This document shows, piece by piece, positions 12,613 through 26,190 of a stretch of 64,000 nt of DNA; within the stretch, counting starts at the first letter, position 1; the number at the start of each line of letters is the position of its first letter. Origin of the DNA: Silene conica (taxonomy: Eukaryota; Streptophyta; Magnoliopsida; Caryophyllales; Caryophyllaceae); NCBI GenBank assembly GCA_029255685.2, contig CM055313.2:74626641-74690640 (forward strand), in the 5' to 3' direction. A program made the position numbers and the translations under genes. The notes beneath the pieces were generated by a model, which had not been told where the DNA came from, did no database searches, and worked only from the letters and a program-made list of their open reading frames with translations.

Positions 12613-15600
12613 ATGGATGCATATAGAGAGCTGAGAGAGACAGTGGAAAAGATAGAGTTAGTAGATGGGCATGCTCACAACATCGTTGCCATTGATTCTT
12701 CCTTCCCTTTCATCAAATGTTTCACTGAAGCTGACGATCACCATGCCTTATCCTTTGCTCCTCACACTCTCTCCTTCAAGGTTTGTCTTTTCTTTTCACT
12801 TTTCTTTCTTTTAAATGAACCGGACCATTTGAGTCGGCTTTGGGTTAAGTCTCCCCGGTCCAGAACCGTGTCATTGGCTTCTATAGAGATATATGAACCC
12901 ACTCACGTAATTAAACGGGTCAAGTCCGGCCAGGTTAGGTCATTTTGAATGTTCCATATTTAGGAATATGATTTTGTAATAGATAGTCATCATGGAAGTA
13001 TTTGGTAACCACATTTATCCGACCCTTGACACTTCGGACAACCGTATGGCACCCTAGTACTTCATTTTAGACAAAAAAAAACTTGTTAGTTTTTTCGTGA
13101 AAATAGCAGAGTCTAACATTTGGTACGCACTTGTATGTATCTGATCCTCCTAACCAACCGAGTCCCGTAACATAGCAGATCACTGTACTTGGATGAATGA
13201 GTAAATGGTGGTCCTAGGAAAGTTTGTTAGGGGGTCAGGTTGGTTAACAATCATTTAAGCTTTAAAAGGGACACATGGGTTATTGGGTTCCCTTAAAAGC
13301 AAGGAATCTGTTGTTTCTGTGTGTTTAAGACTGAAAGTGATCAAGTATTGAGTTATAAAGTCCACATAAATTAGGCATACCTGATTTGTGTCCATATTTA
13401 GGAAAACCAACCCATAAATCAGTTGTGTTGGCATGTGTTTAGCTACTAATCAATCTTAGAAATCTGTATTTTCAAGTAGTTAGAAATTGTCACATTTGGG
13501 AGCATTTTTTTGTTAATGTTAAACTGAAAGTGATCAAGTAGTTAGATCACTATATTTGGATGACATTGCCTCTTCTCTACTGTTATTTATTGTTCCAGCT
13601 TTTCTTTGTAGGACTGAATTTGTAATTTAAGGAAAAGTTGCAATCAGTACCTTTTGGCACAGATTTTGCTCTTCTTCTTCTTGATGTGTTTGTATTAAAT
13701 CTTCGCGATTGTCAGTATATGTTTTCTCCGCCTATTCTCGGTAAATGCAGTAAAATCACCTCAAAAGGTGATAGATTGTGTCTGGTTGCAGTAACCTTCA
13801 AAAAACCATGATAATTCCACCTGGATTAGTGTCAAGGCCGATCTTTAAAATATTGGTTATGTGGTTATTTTCCTTGTTGCAGTCTTAAGTAATTAAATAG
13901 GGTTTGATTGCAAATTAATTAAGTCTCTTGTTAAACAATAATTTAATGTCAGACCGCGGAATTTTAAAAAAATAAGCTCTAACTAAAGACGTGTCATACG
14001 TAAGAGTGGTGGTGGACTGGTGGGGGTAGGGTTAAGGCTTGGTGGTGGTGGTTGTCTACGGCAATACTACACATCTACGCAAGTTTCCACAATGGGGAAA
14101 TAATATACATCCTATCCCCTTAACCCACCATAGGCCACAGCTAACCGTGAGAGCATTGGTTTAGGTATATGAAAGGGCATCCAAGTGAAAAGTGACTATT
14201 CTAACTTTATGTTGCAACATTTGATGAAGATATTACTTTTTTACAGAGAGGGGTGAGAGAAATTGCTGCTCTATATGGATGTGAATCAACCCTTCAAAGC
14301 ATTGAAGATTACCGGAAAAAATCAGGGTTAGAATCTGTTACCTCAGCATGTTTTGGAGCTGCAAGATTCTCTGGATTACTCATTGACGATGGACTCAATT
14401 TCGACAAGAAGTATGACATCGAGTGGCACAAGACTTTTGTGCCATTTGTTGGTCGGATTCTGAGAATTGAGCATGTGGCAGAAAAAATTCTAGACGAAGT
14501 AAGAAACGTTCCGCCTCCCCGTTGGAGTTCTATATGTTGTCGGATGCATCAATGTGATTTCATTATCAGTTAGCTAGTTTGCTGCTCGTAACTTCTTCTC
14601 ATGTTTATATTTTGTAAAGTGTTTGTTTTTCCGATTGTGCTAAAGACTCACTATAATTGGCTTGGGAACATAAAAGAATAAAGCATGATAGTTCACTAAA
14701 ATATTTATGCTTCTTGTTTTACAACACAATTTTCATTACTGGTCATTTAAAAACAGCTTCTTTTTAAACACGTATGCGTTGAGTTCATCCAATCCTCTCC
14801 TTAACCTGATATTGGCAGAAGCCATTGATGCATTTACAATGACTTAATGAGACTATAACATTGTTGTTCTTGAAGCCTAATCGTTTGAGCTTGTTCATTA
14901 CCATCCTTTTTGTTGTTTCTTCCTTATACTCAAATTATGTGGGTGAATACAGAGGTCTTTAAATGTAATCTATTTATTTTGTTCGAATAATTGCAGGATT
15001 TACCCAATGGGGCTAAATGGACTCTGAACACTTTTACTGAATCATTTGTTGGCAAGCTGAAATCATATCCTTTAATATCATTGTAGACCACAAGTTTACC
15101 TTCTAGATAGGATAGGGAAATTACTGTATCATGATGTTTAGAAAAAAAAAAAAATCTATGACGAATCTGCATTCCATGACTTTAGCCCACATTAGCTGGT
15201 TCAGTGGTTGGATTGAAAAGCATAGCTGCTTATCGTGGTGGTCTCGAGATTGATACAAATGTTTCTGAAAGAGATGCCGAGGATGGTCTTTCTGAAGTTT
15301 TAAATGGTGAGTGAGGCTTGATATATTGCCATTTGTTTCATACTTCCTTTTTCTGAGATCAGATAGGGGAAATAGACGCTTACTGATTGTTATCTTTTTC
15401 AGTTGGGAAGCCTGTCCGCATTGCTAATAAGAAATTGATTGATTATATCTTTACCCGTGGTCTGGAGGTGGCTTTGTCCTTTGACTTGCCGATGCAGATA
15501 CATACAGGGTAATTTTATATTAATTTATAGTGAGATTTTTATTAACTACACATTTGGGTCATCCTGAAATAGCATCTTCATATTGAGGTACTCATAGGTA

Positions 15601-18600
15601 ATGTTGTATACATACGAATACAGTTCCCCCATTTATCACACCGTCAACGGCAGTTTTTGACGCGTAGGATAATGTTCTACAGAACGATTTTCTGTGTTTC
15701 GTGTGGTTTTGAGAATGTTGCTTTTCTGCTTCCTGATTTTTGTTACTTCATTTCCTCCTTTATATGGGCCTAGGTTCGGTGACAAAGATCAGGACTTGAG
15801 GACATCTAACCCCCTTCATCTCCGAATGTTACTCGAAGATAAAAGGTTTTCTAAGTGCCGCCTTGTTCTCTTGCATACGTCATATCCATTCTCCAAAGAA
15901 GCCTCGTACTTAGCGAGTGTTTACCCCCAGGTATGATAATGAATGTTGTTTTAGCTCCCCATAAGACACGCCTTTAAAAAACTGAATTCTGATTTTTTTT
16001 TTTCTTGATCCTGTAGGTTTACCTTGACTTTGGTTTGGGACTCCTTTTACTCAGCAACAATGGAATGAAAACCGCTGTCAAAGAGCTGTTGGAGCTAGCC
16101 CCATTGAAAAAGGTGAGACGTCCTTGTTAAGTATAAGTATGTGTACCATTGATCAACAAACTTCTAATATGTTGATTTTTGCTATTTTGCGCGTAATTTG
16201 TTACAGGTGATGTTCAGCACTGATGCCTATGCATTTCCGGAGGCATTCTACTTAGGTCAGTTCAGTTATGACACATAATCTATCCAAAGAGGTGGTTTAG
16301 TTTATCTTTCACCACAGAACATCAAGCAAAACCTGGATCTTCGTGCTTCTGAGCTTGTAGAGATAATGAAAGTATAATTGTTGCATGCCTGTCGGTGATT
16401 TTTTCTATGGATTATATAATATGTCATGAGCTAAATCGGGTCTCCAGTTAATTTTTGGACGGCGACTCATTCAGCTTATGTTATTGAGGTTGGAGTTTCT
16501 CCCCTCAATTCTAGGGTTTCATTATTCTTGTGATATTTAACATTTAAAGTAACAAGTCGTCGTATAATAATGGTCCTTCCGTCGTTTAGATATTGCTTTG
16601 ATTCTTTTTATTCCAGCTTGCTGCATGTTTGCATTTGGTGTTTGGATATGTCTGATATCTTGGTGTGTCAGGGAACATATATAGTTGTTATAGGAGTGTC
16701 TTAATCATTTGCTTATCATCATGTCATAGAGCTGCATGGAAGCTGGTACTAGGAGCTATAAAACTTGACCATGCTATCCAAATTAGTCACGGAACCAGTA
16801 ATACATATTTCAGTTGCTACTGTATTTGTATGCATGATCACAACTATAGTCTGATTTTACAGGTGCCAAGAGGGCACGTGAAGTTATCTTTTCTGTCCTA
16901 AAAGATGCTTGCGTCGACGGTGACCTTTCAATTGGGGAAGCTCTGGAAGCTGCTAAGGACCTCTTTGCGGGAAATGCTATCCAGTTTTACAAAATCAACT
17001 TGAGTGGTAAATCAAATCTGAAAACCAACGCATCTCCTCACCCGGGAAAGATTGCAGAGATTGTGCCAAAAAGTAATATTACTTTAGTCCGCATACTGTG
17101 GGTTGATACTTCAGGACAATGCAGATGCCGTGTAAGTTTCTTCCCGCATCCAACATTGCTGTTTTGTATGTCTAGTTTCTTGAAACCCTGCTATTTTTCG
17201 AAAAAGAAAAAACTAAATTACGACGGTATGGAGTAGAGGTATATTGAGTTAATTTTTGTCATGGAGCACCAGAAAGCCTGCTTACTGTGCTTAAACACAA
17301 AGGAGAGAGGTAAGGCTTTGTGCATCCAACCTCTCTTTTATCGCCATAGGCAAGATCCCTTGGAGTGGGGGGGTAATGTTATCCTTTTTCAGTAAATTTT
17401 TCTTTAGTATTCTTCTGCTATGCTCATTACGTCTGCGACAGGTTGTGTACTTCCATTTTTTCAGAAGGAATTGATTGTTACAGGTTTCTTGATGTATAAT
17501 GTTATTTGTCGTTAATGCTTGTAGGTTGTCCCTATAAAACGCTTCCATGACGTCTCCACGAAAAATGGTGTTGGTTTAACATTTGCTTCCATGGGAATGA
17601 CTTCATTTATGGATGGTCCAGCTGCTGAGTCTAACTTGACTGGAACAGGCGAGATCAGACTCATTCCTGATTTGGCAACCCAAAGAACTATCCCATGGTA
17701 AATATCCCAAGAATAGCTTCCATAGTGCTTCCTTTTGTGTATACTGCACAAAGTCTTGGTCCCCAAAATAATAGGGGAATGAACCATTAGTAAAGGTCTA
17801 TAGAGAAACCAAATGGAGGACAGACAAGAAAAACAAAGAGAGCATCAATGGGAAAGGGGATAATGAAAGTTGAAAAAAAAGCTCATAATTCTGTCTCCTG
17901 AATCTTTCCGGGACTAAGGATCTCTTGTTGTGTTGATTCTAGAATCATGTATGTGTTAAGGCACATTAGCTAGTGATTGTTTGGCCCCCAAACTATAGAT
18001 GGAATGAGTTATATCATGTTTGTTTCCTTTCATTTCCTTGCAGGGGTAAAGGCGAAGAGATGGTCTTGGCTGACATGCATCTCAGACCAGGTGAACCATG
18101 GGAATATTGTCCAAGAGAAGCATTAAGGAGGGTTGCAAAAGTTCTGAAAGCAGAGTTTAACTTGGTATTACTATCTCGATAGCAACACCTATTAATAAAA
18201 TTGGATCCCCGTTCATCTTTATCAAACATAATGTTTGCTTTCACTTGTGCAGGAAATGGAAGCAGGCTTTGAGAGTGAGTTTTATCTCTTGAAACCTGTA
18301 AACAGGTAATAATATGGGCACTCATTCTAAGGGCTAAATCTACCCTTCCAATGGTTTATGCTTCAGTTGATGTAATCGCCCTTTTTGCTTACGAGCATAA
18401 TAGGCAAAGCCCATGGGCCATGGACTAGTGTAAATGCCTCTGGCAATACAAGTCCTTCACAATAATCCTTCTGCTCCTCTGTTAATTTTGACTTAAGCTC
18501 AACCAATTGTTTAGGGAAGGAAAAGAAGATTGGACCCCATTTGATTCAACACCCTACTGTTCTACGTCAGCATATGATGAAGCTGCTCCTATTCTTCATG

Positions 18601-21600
18601 AAATGTTTGCTGCACTTCAGTCGTTAGGCATTCCTGTGGAGCAGGTACTGACCAAATTGCATAGCTTTACCCAATTTTCTGTTTTTAGTAAAGTAGATAC
18701 GACTATTCAAGAATCACTGGTATTAATCGTGATATGATGTATTTACATTTGTTTTATCTGCTTACCAATGTATCCTTGGAGTTGTGCAGTAATTGTACAC
18801 ACTTTATATGCACTAGAGAGTGGTTTACTGGTCAGTACGTGCTTTGTATGGATTATTTACTCGTAAATGATGTACTAGTCAATATACTAACTTAAATCTA
18901 TTGGAGTATTAGCATTGCTTCTCATATAAAAGTTGTTAGCTAGTTACGGTGTCAGCTAAGTCTAGCTAGTAAAGTCTTTAGATATAGGCACTTTGGCTTT
19001 GAGATTGAACCCACTCGGTATCAAAATTACACTTACGGCCCCTTAAACCATTAATAAAAATAGCTAGTCTATCATTCACTAAAATATGTTTAAACAATCA
19101 AAAGTGAATTCCGCGAGTAGGTAAGACTAAGAGCAGGGCTTTGACGATTATAATGCTTCACATGAAACATAAGTCAATCATCTTCCTCAACAGCTGCCAA
19201 TTCTGTTCTTATTTAACGTCTTCAGTCTTCTCCAGTTAGTTTTTCATTTCTCCTTTTGTCGATAAACTCCTCTTATCGGATCTCTTTCAACTACTTACAT
19301 TTTTCTTGAATGTTTTAGTTACATGCAGAAGCAGGGAAAGGCCAGTTTGAAATGGCATTGGGCCACACTATTTGTACTAAAGCAGCTGAGAATTTGGTTT
19401 TCACACGTGAAGCTATCAGGGCTGTAGCAAGAAAACATGGATTGCTGGCAACTTTGACGCCAAAGTGAGTATCAGCATTGAATCTTAACTAAGAGTTGCA
19501 TAGTTGTATTATAGTTCTTCAGATTTCTATGTTCTCTAACTGCTGTAATATGTACCAACAACGAGACTGCTATCCAGGTAGTTTCTCCACAGTTATCTGA
19601 AACTATTTCTAATACATAATCCAATTTTAAAATACCTCCACTTCTTTGTAATTGCAACATTTTGCATCTTTAATCGATCCAATGAAATTGATGTGTTTCG
19701 GATTTTTGAACCACGTTAAACCTAACTATTATACCCTTTACTGAAAAGCCAAACCTAGCTATAATCTTTGATTAGTCATTTTGATGTTAAGCTCTAGTTC
19801 CAAATGGCTTCAGTAAGATTCCTTTTTCATTGTGCATTGGTAACAGCGAAAAGTAATAGTGAGTTATGATATCAAGCAGACTACCTTTATCTATATTTTT
19901 GCTGCATTACCTTTTGTAAGAACTCAGAAAATATTCATCTCGACTTCCTACTCAAAAATTTCATGTTCCAACTTTCCCTACACACTTTACAAGTCCTTTG
20001 GTTTACCTTATTCTAGTTACTTATTTTTATGACAATGGTTCTTGTGAGCAGATCCTACATTATTTTGGGACTAAAGCTGTACCCTTTTTTTGTTGGTATC
20101 TTCTGTCTTTCCACACATGGCTGATTCATTTGACTGTGCTTTACCAAGTCGAATAATCAAGGGGTCCCTTTACATGAACTTGAGATTCTCTGTTACTCCT
20201 TTGTAATGTGTATATGTGCAATTGTGCACGCCGTTTGTGTTTCCGTTTTTATTAAAACGTAGTGGAGACTAAGGCTCTGATGTTATTGTTGTTGTTGTAG
20301 TGGAGGGATCAAACATAACAATTTTAAGACCTGTCAGAATATACAAGGGATGTCAAATGAAAAGCATGAGGCTTTGAATATCTAAATAATGTTGACTTCA
20401 CCACATTCTTGATTGATCTTATATTAGCTTTCCTAGTAGTAGTAGATCTTTCTCTACTTTCCTTTTGACGTGGTTGCTTTGCTCGTAATTTTAGGTATGC
20501 ACTGGATGACATCGGATCTGGATCTCATGTGCATTTAAGCTTATGGGAGAACGGAGTGAATGTTTTCACAGGAGCCGCTGGATCAAAGCATGGAATGTCC
20601 AAACTTGGCGAGGAATTCATGGCTGGAGTACTATCTCATCTTCCAGCAATTTTGGCATTCACTGCTCCAAACCCAAATAGGTACTATTCGTTCATCTAAA
20701 ATTTTAAAAGACTAGAGGTGGTTCTGCATTAGCCTATATATTATATCCCCTTCTAAGTGAGTCATGATTTCATGACGCCCTTAGGTGTCCGTGAGGTGAG
20801 TAGTTGTCATACAAAGTCATCATGATTTTCAGACATGTTCAGATTATGTGTGCTATGTTCTGTTTGTTTATTTTCGTTTCTAATGGAGATAAAAACTGAT
20901 ATTCTTTAAATCCTGACTCTGCGACTGCCTTCGAGACAACAGCGCAATGTTGTTGTTCTGTATATGCTTGTTTTGCAGAGCTTATTATTTTACGAAAACA
21001 AACTTATTTGTCAACTGTCATTATGATGGCTGCAATAAAAAAAATGCAAACATATATTTTACTTTCACTTTGTCGTCTGCAGTTATGACCGGATTCAACC
21101 AAATACATGGAGCGGAGCGTACCAATGCTGGGGGAAAGAGAACAGGGAAGCTCCACTCAGAACTGCATGCCCACCTGGCATTCCAGATGGTCTTGTCAGC
21201 AATTTTGAAATCAAATCTTTTGATGGATGCACAAATCCTTTTTTGGGGCTGGCGTCTATAATTGCTGCCGGTATCGATGGCTTACGGAAACACCTTACAC
21301 TTCCTCCTCCCATCGGTAAGACTACGTCATCTTTTGCACATCCTTCTCTCCCATTTCAGCAGCATAATGGGAGATAACGAATCAGAGTACTTGTTAGCTT
21401 TTGTCACTTAATACAGATTTATGTGCCTTTTGCAAATCAATTTCATAAAGACGGAGTAATGTTTATTCAATGTAAAACTTATCATTTAACTATAAGCCGG
21501 CCCATATGCCCATTAGCCCCACCAACTCATAGAATAACTACCTTTTCAGGATCCCATATGTTTTGATCTTGAAAGTCACTGGTTGATTGCGAATGATCTT

Positions 21601-22726
21601 TGTTTGTTCCCTAGAGCTAAATATCGTATTTTAAAAGTTTCCAGCACGCTGTTCCCTTCATTATCTTCAGTCAATGTTCTCTTTGGAGTGATATTAACTA
21701 TGTCGGCCATATTGATTGTTATGCAGAAGCAAACCCTTCTAGCCTTGAAGGTGAACTTAGGCGCCTTCCAACAAACCTTTCTGAATCTGTGGATGCTCTT
21801 CAGAAAGACACCATTTTTGAAGAATTACTGGGTAAAAATTTGCTGACTGCTATAAAGGGAGTTAGAAAGGTAAGAATTCACACTGAATGTTGTGTTTTTA
21901 ATACCTTCATTACAATATTATTTCCCTGCCGAAAAAATCAAATCCTAGACCTTTTGAAATTTTTCTGCTCAACCTCGAGCCAAACCCTTTCTGACTACGC
22001 CTAGAATCAAGATCCGCCACTCCTTAGGGTTTGTTTGGATTGAGAGAATTGGAGGGAAAGGGAGGGATTTATTTTTCATTGTTTGGATACAATTTATGGA
22101 GGGAAGGAAATGAGAGGGGAAGGAAAATGAGGGGATTTAGTTTCCCTCCTTTAGCACAAACTAAAATCTTTCCATGAGAGGCAAGATTTGGAAGGAAAAC
22201 TCTAATTGAACCCTCATTTAATTATCAAAGACACATTTTCTTGGATAATCTTCAATTCTTCATCCATTAGTCTATTTCCCTCCTTCCTCCCCTTCCATTT
22301 TCATCTCATCAATTTTGTTATCCAAACAACCACAATTTATTTTCCCTCCCCTCCCTTCCCCTTCCCTCCCCTCACTTTCCTTCCCCTCCCTTTCCCTCCT
22401 AAAATTGTATCCAAACACACCCTTAGAGTTAAATGAATGTTTGGTTCTCGCTTCAAACAGTTTAGTCATGTGCCAAATTTTTTTAAAAAAATCATTTACA
22501 CGACATTTCATCATTAATATTCTTACGATTCAAAATGCGTGTTATGAACTATTTCAGAAAACAAAAGGGTACAAAATTTGCACTAATAATTTCATATTGG
22601 AGCTGCATAATTGTATTGTATTGTATTTAGGCAGTTAAGTTGAGTTAATCTCTTGTTTTGCAGGCTGAAGTAGAATTTTACTCCCAAAACAGTGAAGCCT
22701 ACAAGCAACTAATATACCGGTACTGA
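12613..22726 (+). CDS. NodGS: NodGS/FluG-type protein: amidohydrolase fused to type-I glutamine synthetase-like domain
   Basis: Eighteen exons join in frame to 842 aa: 12613-12780, 14247-14498, 14997-15064, 15191-15306, 15403-15508, 15774-15930, 16017-16112, 16207-16255, 16863-17131, 17525-17697, 18044-18164, 18253-18305, 18515-18644, 19319-19464, 20495-20680, 21083-21315, 21727-21869, 22664-22726. All introns are GT-AG except the third (AT-AC). The N-terminal half is an amidohydrolase-type domain with an HxH metal motif (DGHAHN, residues 18-23). From about residue 410 it is glutamine synthetase-like, with ESEFYLL, HAEAGKGQFE, GSGSHVHLSLW (about 642-652) and NSYDRIQPNTWSG. Length and order match the Arabidopsis NodGS protein as I recall it. 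That protein is linked to root development and flagellin responses; its enzyme activity is unsettled. An in-frame ATG at 12493 would add 40 residues. I prefer 12613, where the recalled relative begins. Confidence 0.93.
15065..15190 (+). other. U12-type AT-AC intron (intron 3 of NodGS)
   Basis: The intron starts ATATCCTTTAA, a perfect match to the U12 5' splice-site consensus with AT ends. It ends TTTAGCCCAC. A branch-site-like TTCCATGAC (15172-15180; consensus TTCCTTRAC) puts the branch A 11 bases before the AC end. Splicing here gives KLKSLAGSVVGLKSIAAYR, which aligns without gap to the recalled Arabidopsis relative (RLNSLVPEIVALKTIAAYR). No GT donor gives an equally good join. Confidence 0.85.
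22027..22422. mobile_element. Harbinger/Tourist-like MITE in the last NodGS intron
   Basis: 396 bp with inverted ends GGGTTTGTTTGGAT...ATCCAAACACACCC, flanked by TTA on both sides (22024-22026, 22423-22425). The left arm is purine-rich (GGAGGGAAAGGGAGGG), the right arm pyrimidine-rich. It belongs to the same family as 61562-61860. Confidence 0.75.
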
Positions 22727-22807
22727 GCTACCTGTCGAATGTGCCGATACAGAAATGTTCATTAGCTCCACACTTAGTTTAGTTACCCTTCATATTTGTA
22801 ATTTTTT

Positions 22808-22863
22808 TTGTGGCAGGGGCAGGGGCAGGGGCAGGGGCGGGGGCGGGGGAGGCAGTGGGGGGA
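22808..22863 (+). other. G-rich run with G-quadruplex potential in the probable NodGS 3' UTR
   Basis: Four or more GGGGCA-like units followed by GGGGGC units and a GGGGGG run, about 80 bases after the stop codon and on the sense strand. If the transcript reaches this far, the RNA has well over four G-runs of at least four bases. Confidence 0.55.
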
Positions 22864-23944
22864 CATATTTACTGTAATTTTTAAAACTTTGATAAGTGAG
22901 AACCACTTTGCAGAATAAGGAGAGTATTTTCTTTGTTATGTGTTTCTCATATTTTGACAGGTATGAACACATCTCAAATTGTGACGGATCCAAAATGTGA
23001 CTATTTTAATGAGAAAGTGTAATCATTATTTGATATGTAACTTTTAATGAGAAAAGTGATAATGTTTGAGCTGTCATAGCAAGACGCTAGCGTACACACT
23101 TTCTATTTATAGAACAAAATCATTTAAAATTTCTATCTGCTTGTTACGGCTTACGAACAATGGATCCCCCATGCATATGTTTGCTCCGTTGGCATGGAAG
23201 TGAGCACGCGGCCCTGGCTCAACTGTAGAGGTGGAAGTGGGTTGGGTTAGCATGCCCAACACGGTGACCCATTTAGCACAACGAAGCACATCATGGGTCG
23301 TGTTTAGGCCAAAGTTTGAGAAAACTATTGCACACATGACACGCTCCAAATATAAAGAAATAGGGTTGAAGTTGAGGAATTGTTTGGACACGGCACAACA
23401 TCATGAATCGTGCTTGTGTCTACGCCGCCATTTCCATTTCACCCGCACAATACCTGGCACGAAATTCACCTTCTTGTGCCTGGGTTGTGCCATTATCTTC
23501 TACAAGCACACTTTCATCCTTACTACTCCAACATCATCATCATCATTAGAGCCTTATTTCCAAAATAATTTGGGGTCGACTGACATGAATCATCCTTTGG
23601 AACCGCCTTTGGTGAACCCCATCTCAACAAGCGTAACTAAAGAAAGAAAAGGGAAAACAATAGTGGAGTCCAAAAGGAATTTATAGATTTTAAAATCGAA
23701 CTTATTACGTTTATAAAAGCCTCAAAACTAAATCGAGAATAAAGTTTAAAATGCTTTAGAAAATCAAAGCAAGATTTAATATAAAAAGTTTTTCAGAAAA
23801 AGGTGTAATAAGTCCAAAAAGAACAAATAATTGTAATTTAAAAAAAAATTAAATAAAAACATCAAATACTAAAAATTCACATGTATCATTTCTTTCTAAA
23901 TGCTCTCTCCGTCACCATCCCCTCTTGACCGAGAAATCTCATAT
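22864..23944. other. Spacer downstream of NodGS
   Basis: No gene recognised. A short CATCATCAT repeat followed by a TTTGGGGTCGACTGACATGAATC-like stretch near 23530-23600 resembles a short dispersed plant repeat I have seen elsewhere but cannot classify. The rest is AT-rich without structure I can support. Confidence 0.35.
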
Positions 23945-24197
23945 TATTATCTCCTAGAATCACGGCCCAATAGAGTCGTTGCACCTCACTCAAAGCTCCA
24001 AAGAGCTGTTACACAATATCTCCCATATATGGCAAATATATCATAATTGGCTAATTGCCATATAGCTAGTTTGTAATTGTTCCCCTTCCGTATTTACATA
24101 TGTAATTAGCTTGTATATAAGCATCTCTATGTAAGTTGTAACATCAAGAATTCTGAATAAAATCTTTGAGATACAATTACTATTATCGTTTCTAATA
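23945..24197 (+). repeat. Left (5') LTR of the copia element
   Basis: 253 bp bounded by the inverted ends TATTA and TAATA. It is immediately followed by the primer-binding site, which fixes its right edge. Confidence 0.85.
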
Positions 24198-25224
24198 TGG
24201 TATCAGGCTTAAGGTCTTAATGAGTGAAAAATCACAGTGTAATATCCCGTATTTTCGTAAACCTTATTTTAATTTAATTAAAGTATTTTTCGGAATTTAA
24301 TAATATTTTATTTAAATTCGTGACTTATGTTTTAGACATGTCGTGTAAATCACGTCTTAAGATTTATTTATATCTTGGGATGAAATATATTCCTTGGCTT
24401 TTCCGTATCTAGCTTTCCCGAACATCTCTTTTAAAACCCGTCTCATGTCTTTTGTACTTAAAAGAGAATAGAAGAAGAAAGCTTCCTAGTGCTTTCCTTC
24501 ATCCTCCTATTTCTTGTTTATCAAGGAGAAAATAAGAAACAGTAAACTCATTTGTTCATCTCAAACAAAATCCCTAATTCACAAATCTCTTCATGAAATC
24601 TTCGTTTCTTATCCGATTGAGACGATTCTTGCACCTACGGATTCCTCTTATCGTCCTCCATCTTTCTAGGTAAGTTTTATACCAAAATCTTTCCATCTTA
24701 CCATCTGACCGCGCGCCCTTTGATGTACGTTTTCCGAGTTTAATCCCGTTAATGGTGTTTATAGTTGTGGGCTTGGTCGATTGGAGTAGCTTGGAGGCGA
24801 TTCTCGGTAATTTGTGGAGCTAAAAAGTGACGATAATGAGTAACTCGGCCTTTTGTCTAATATTAGCACTTTATATGATTTTTAGTATGTTTTGATGATA
24901 GGAATATGTTTAGGATATGTGCATTGTGGTTGTGGTGCTGTAAATTAGCTAGAATCATGCTAAGGTTTGTTGTTTACATGACTTTTACATGATTTAATGA
25001 GTATTGATAATGGGTAATATGTTTATGTGGAAAAATGGATGTTTATAATTGTTGTTATGGATGATTATGTTTAGTCTATGAAATTGATTAAAGGATGGAG
25101 TAAGAATACTTGTATATGTTGTTTATTGTGATTTTAGAAGAGTATGCAAAGTATAGAAACTAACCAATGAAGTTTGATTGAAGTTTGGAAATGGCGAAAT
25201 GCGTATTTTGGGATAGGGGGTTTC

Positions 25225-25442
25225 CAGCCGGTCGGGGGCCGGCAGCCGGTCGACCGGCTGAGAGCCCCATTTGGTGTTTATTGTTGTTTTTGCGAGAATT
25301 GGGTGAAAGGGGTCCCCAGCCGGTGGACCGGCAGCCGGCCGGCCGGCTGGGAGTACCTCCTTGTTGTTTTATTTCGTTTTGGGCATGAGAGATTGGGTCT
25401 CTCAGCCGGCCAACCGGCAGCCTATGGCTGACCGGCTGAGAG
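25225..25442. repeat. GC-rich interspersed palindromic motif cluster
   Basis: Repeated CAGCCGG(T/C)C...CCGGCTG palindromes (about 25229, 25318 and 25401) separated by about 75-90 bp of unrelated sequence, inside the solo LTR. Related AGACCCCCCG...GGGCAACCGGAAGGGA blocks recur at about 25587 and 26311. Confidence 0.65.
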
Positions 25443-26004
25443 CCCATGATCAAGTTATTTTGTTCGTAACTTTTGTTTCGCATGTCGGATTTGATTGATT
25501 CTTCTTCCGTATGATTCGTATGCTTGTTTGAAGTCCCAAGAAATTGGGCGACGCTTATGTCGGGTTCGGTAATGGATTTCAGGAGAAAGACCCCCCGGTC
25601 GGGCAACCGGAAGGGAAACCGGCTCTCACCTCAAATTAGTTTCCAAAGTCGACTAAGTGTTGAATGAATGTTTAGTAACGAGATATATATGAAATGATTG
25701 TCATTCGAGTTTGAGTTATTGTACATCTTTGAGATGAAATTATGTGATTTGTGTAAACCTACTGTGCGCTGCTATAGTACTCGAATTCTCACCTGATTGC
25801 ATCGTGTAGCTGGTTGGCCGTAGTGGCTTGGTCCTCACGGTCAGGTCTTAGATTGTCTGCCCGCCTTCGGGTAAATCTCGTTCCTAGCTAGTTCGGGTCT
25901 TGGGGGTGCCTTGTGCACTTGTCGAATCGGGGATCGTAATCTGTTTGCGCTCCGAGGGGGGTTGTATAGTCTGAGATTGGGGATGTCGTAGTATATAGAC
26001 GAGT

Positions 26005-26190
26005 CAATTGTCGGCCTGCTCATAGTAGACTAGTCGAGTCAATTGTTGACCAATCTAGTTAGAGTCGAGTCAATTGTTGACCTATCTCTTTGTTGGTGGA
26101 GTCGAGTCAATTGTTGACCTAACTCTTGTTTGTAGAGTCACTTGGTTGACCTATAGTTGTTGGAGTCGAGTCACTTGGTGACCTATCTCT
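26005..26190. repeat. Short tandem-like repeat GAGTCAATTGTTGACC
   Basis: Five to six units with spacers of about 25-30 bases. Each carries a GAGTCRATTGTTGACC or GAGTCACTTGGTGACC core, itself partly palindromic. Part of the solo LTR. Confidence 0.65.

Noticed and set aside
23231-23686. 151-aa plus-strand ORF downstream of NodGS
   Set aside because: No family resemblance, low-complexity serine and threonine stretches, and it overlaps what looks like a dispersed repeat. Treated as chance.
25160-25606. 148-aa minus-strand ORF
   Set aside because: It lies inside the solo LTR and owes its length to the GC-rich palindromic repeats.
26005-26190. CRISPR-like spacing of short repeats
   Set aside because: Plant nuclear context, imperfect repeats, and part of a retrotransposon LTR.
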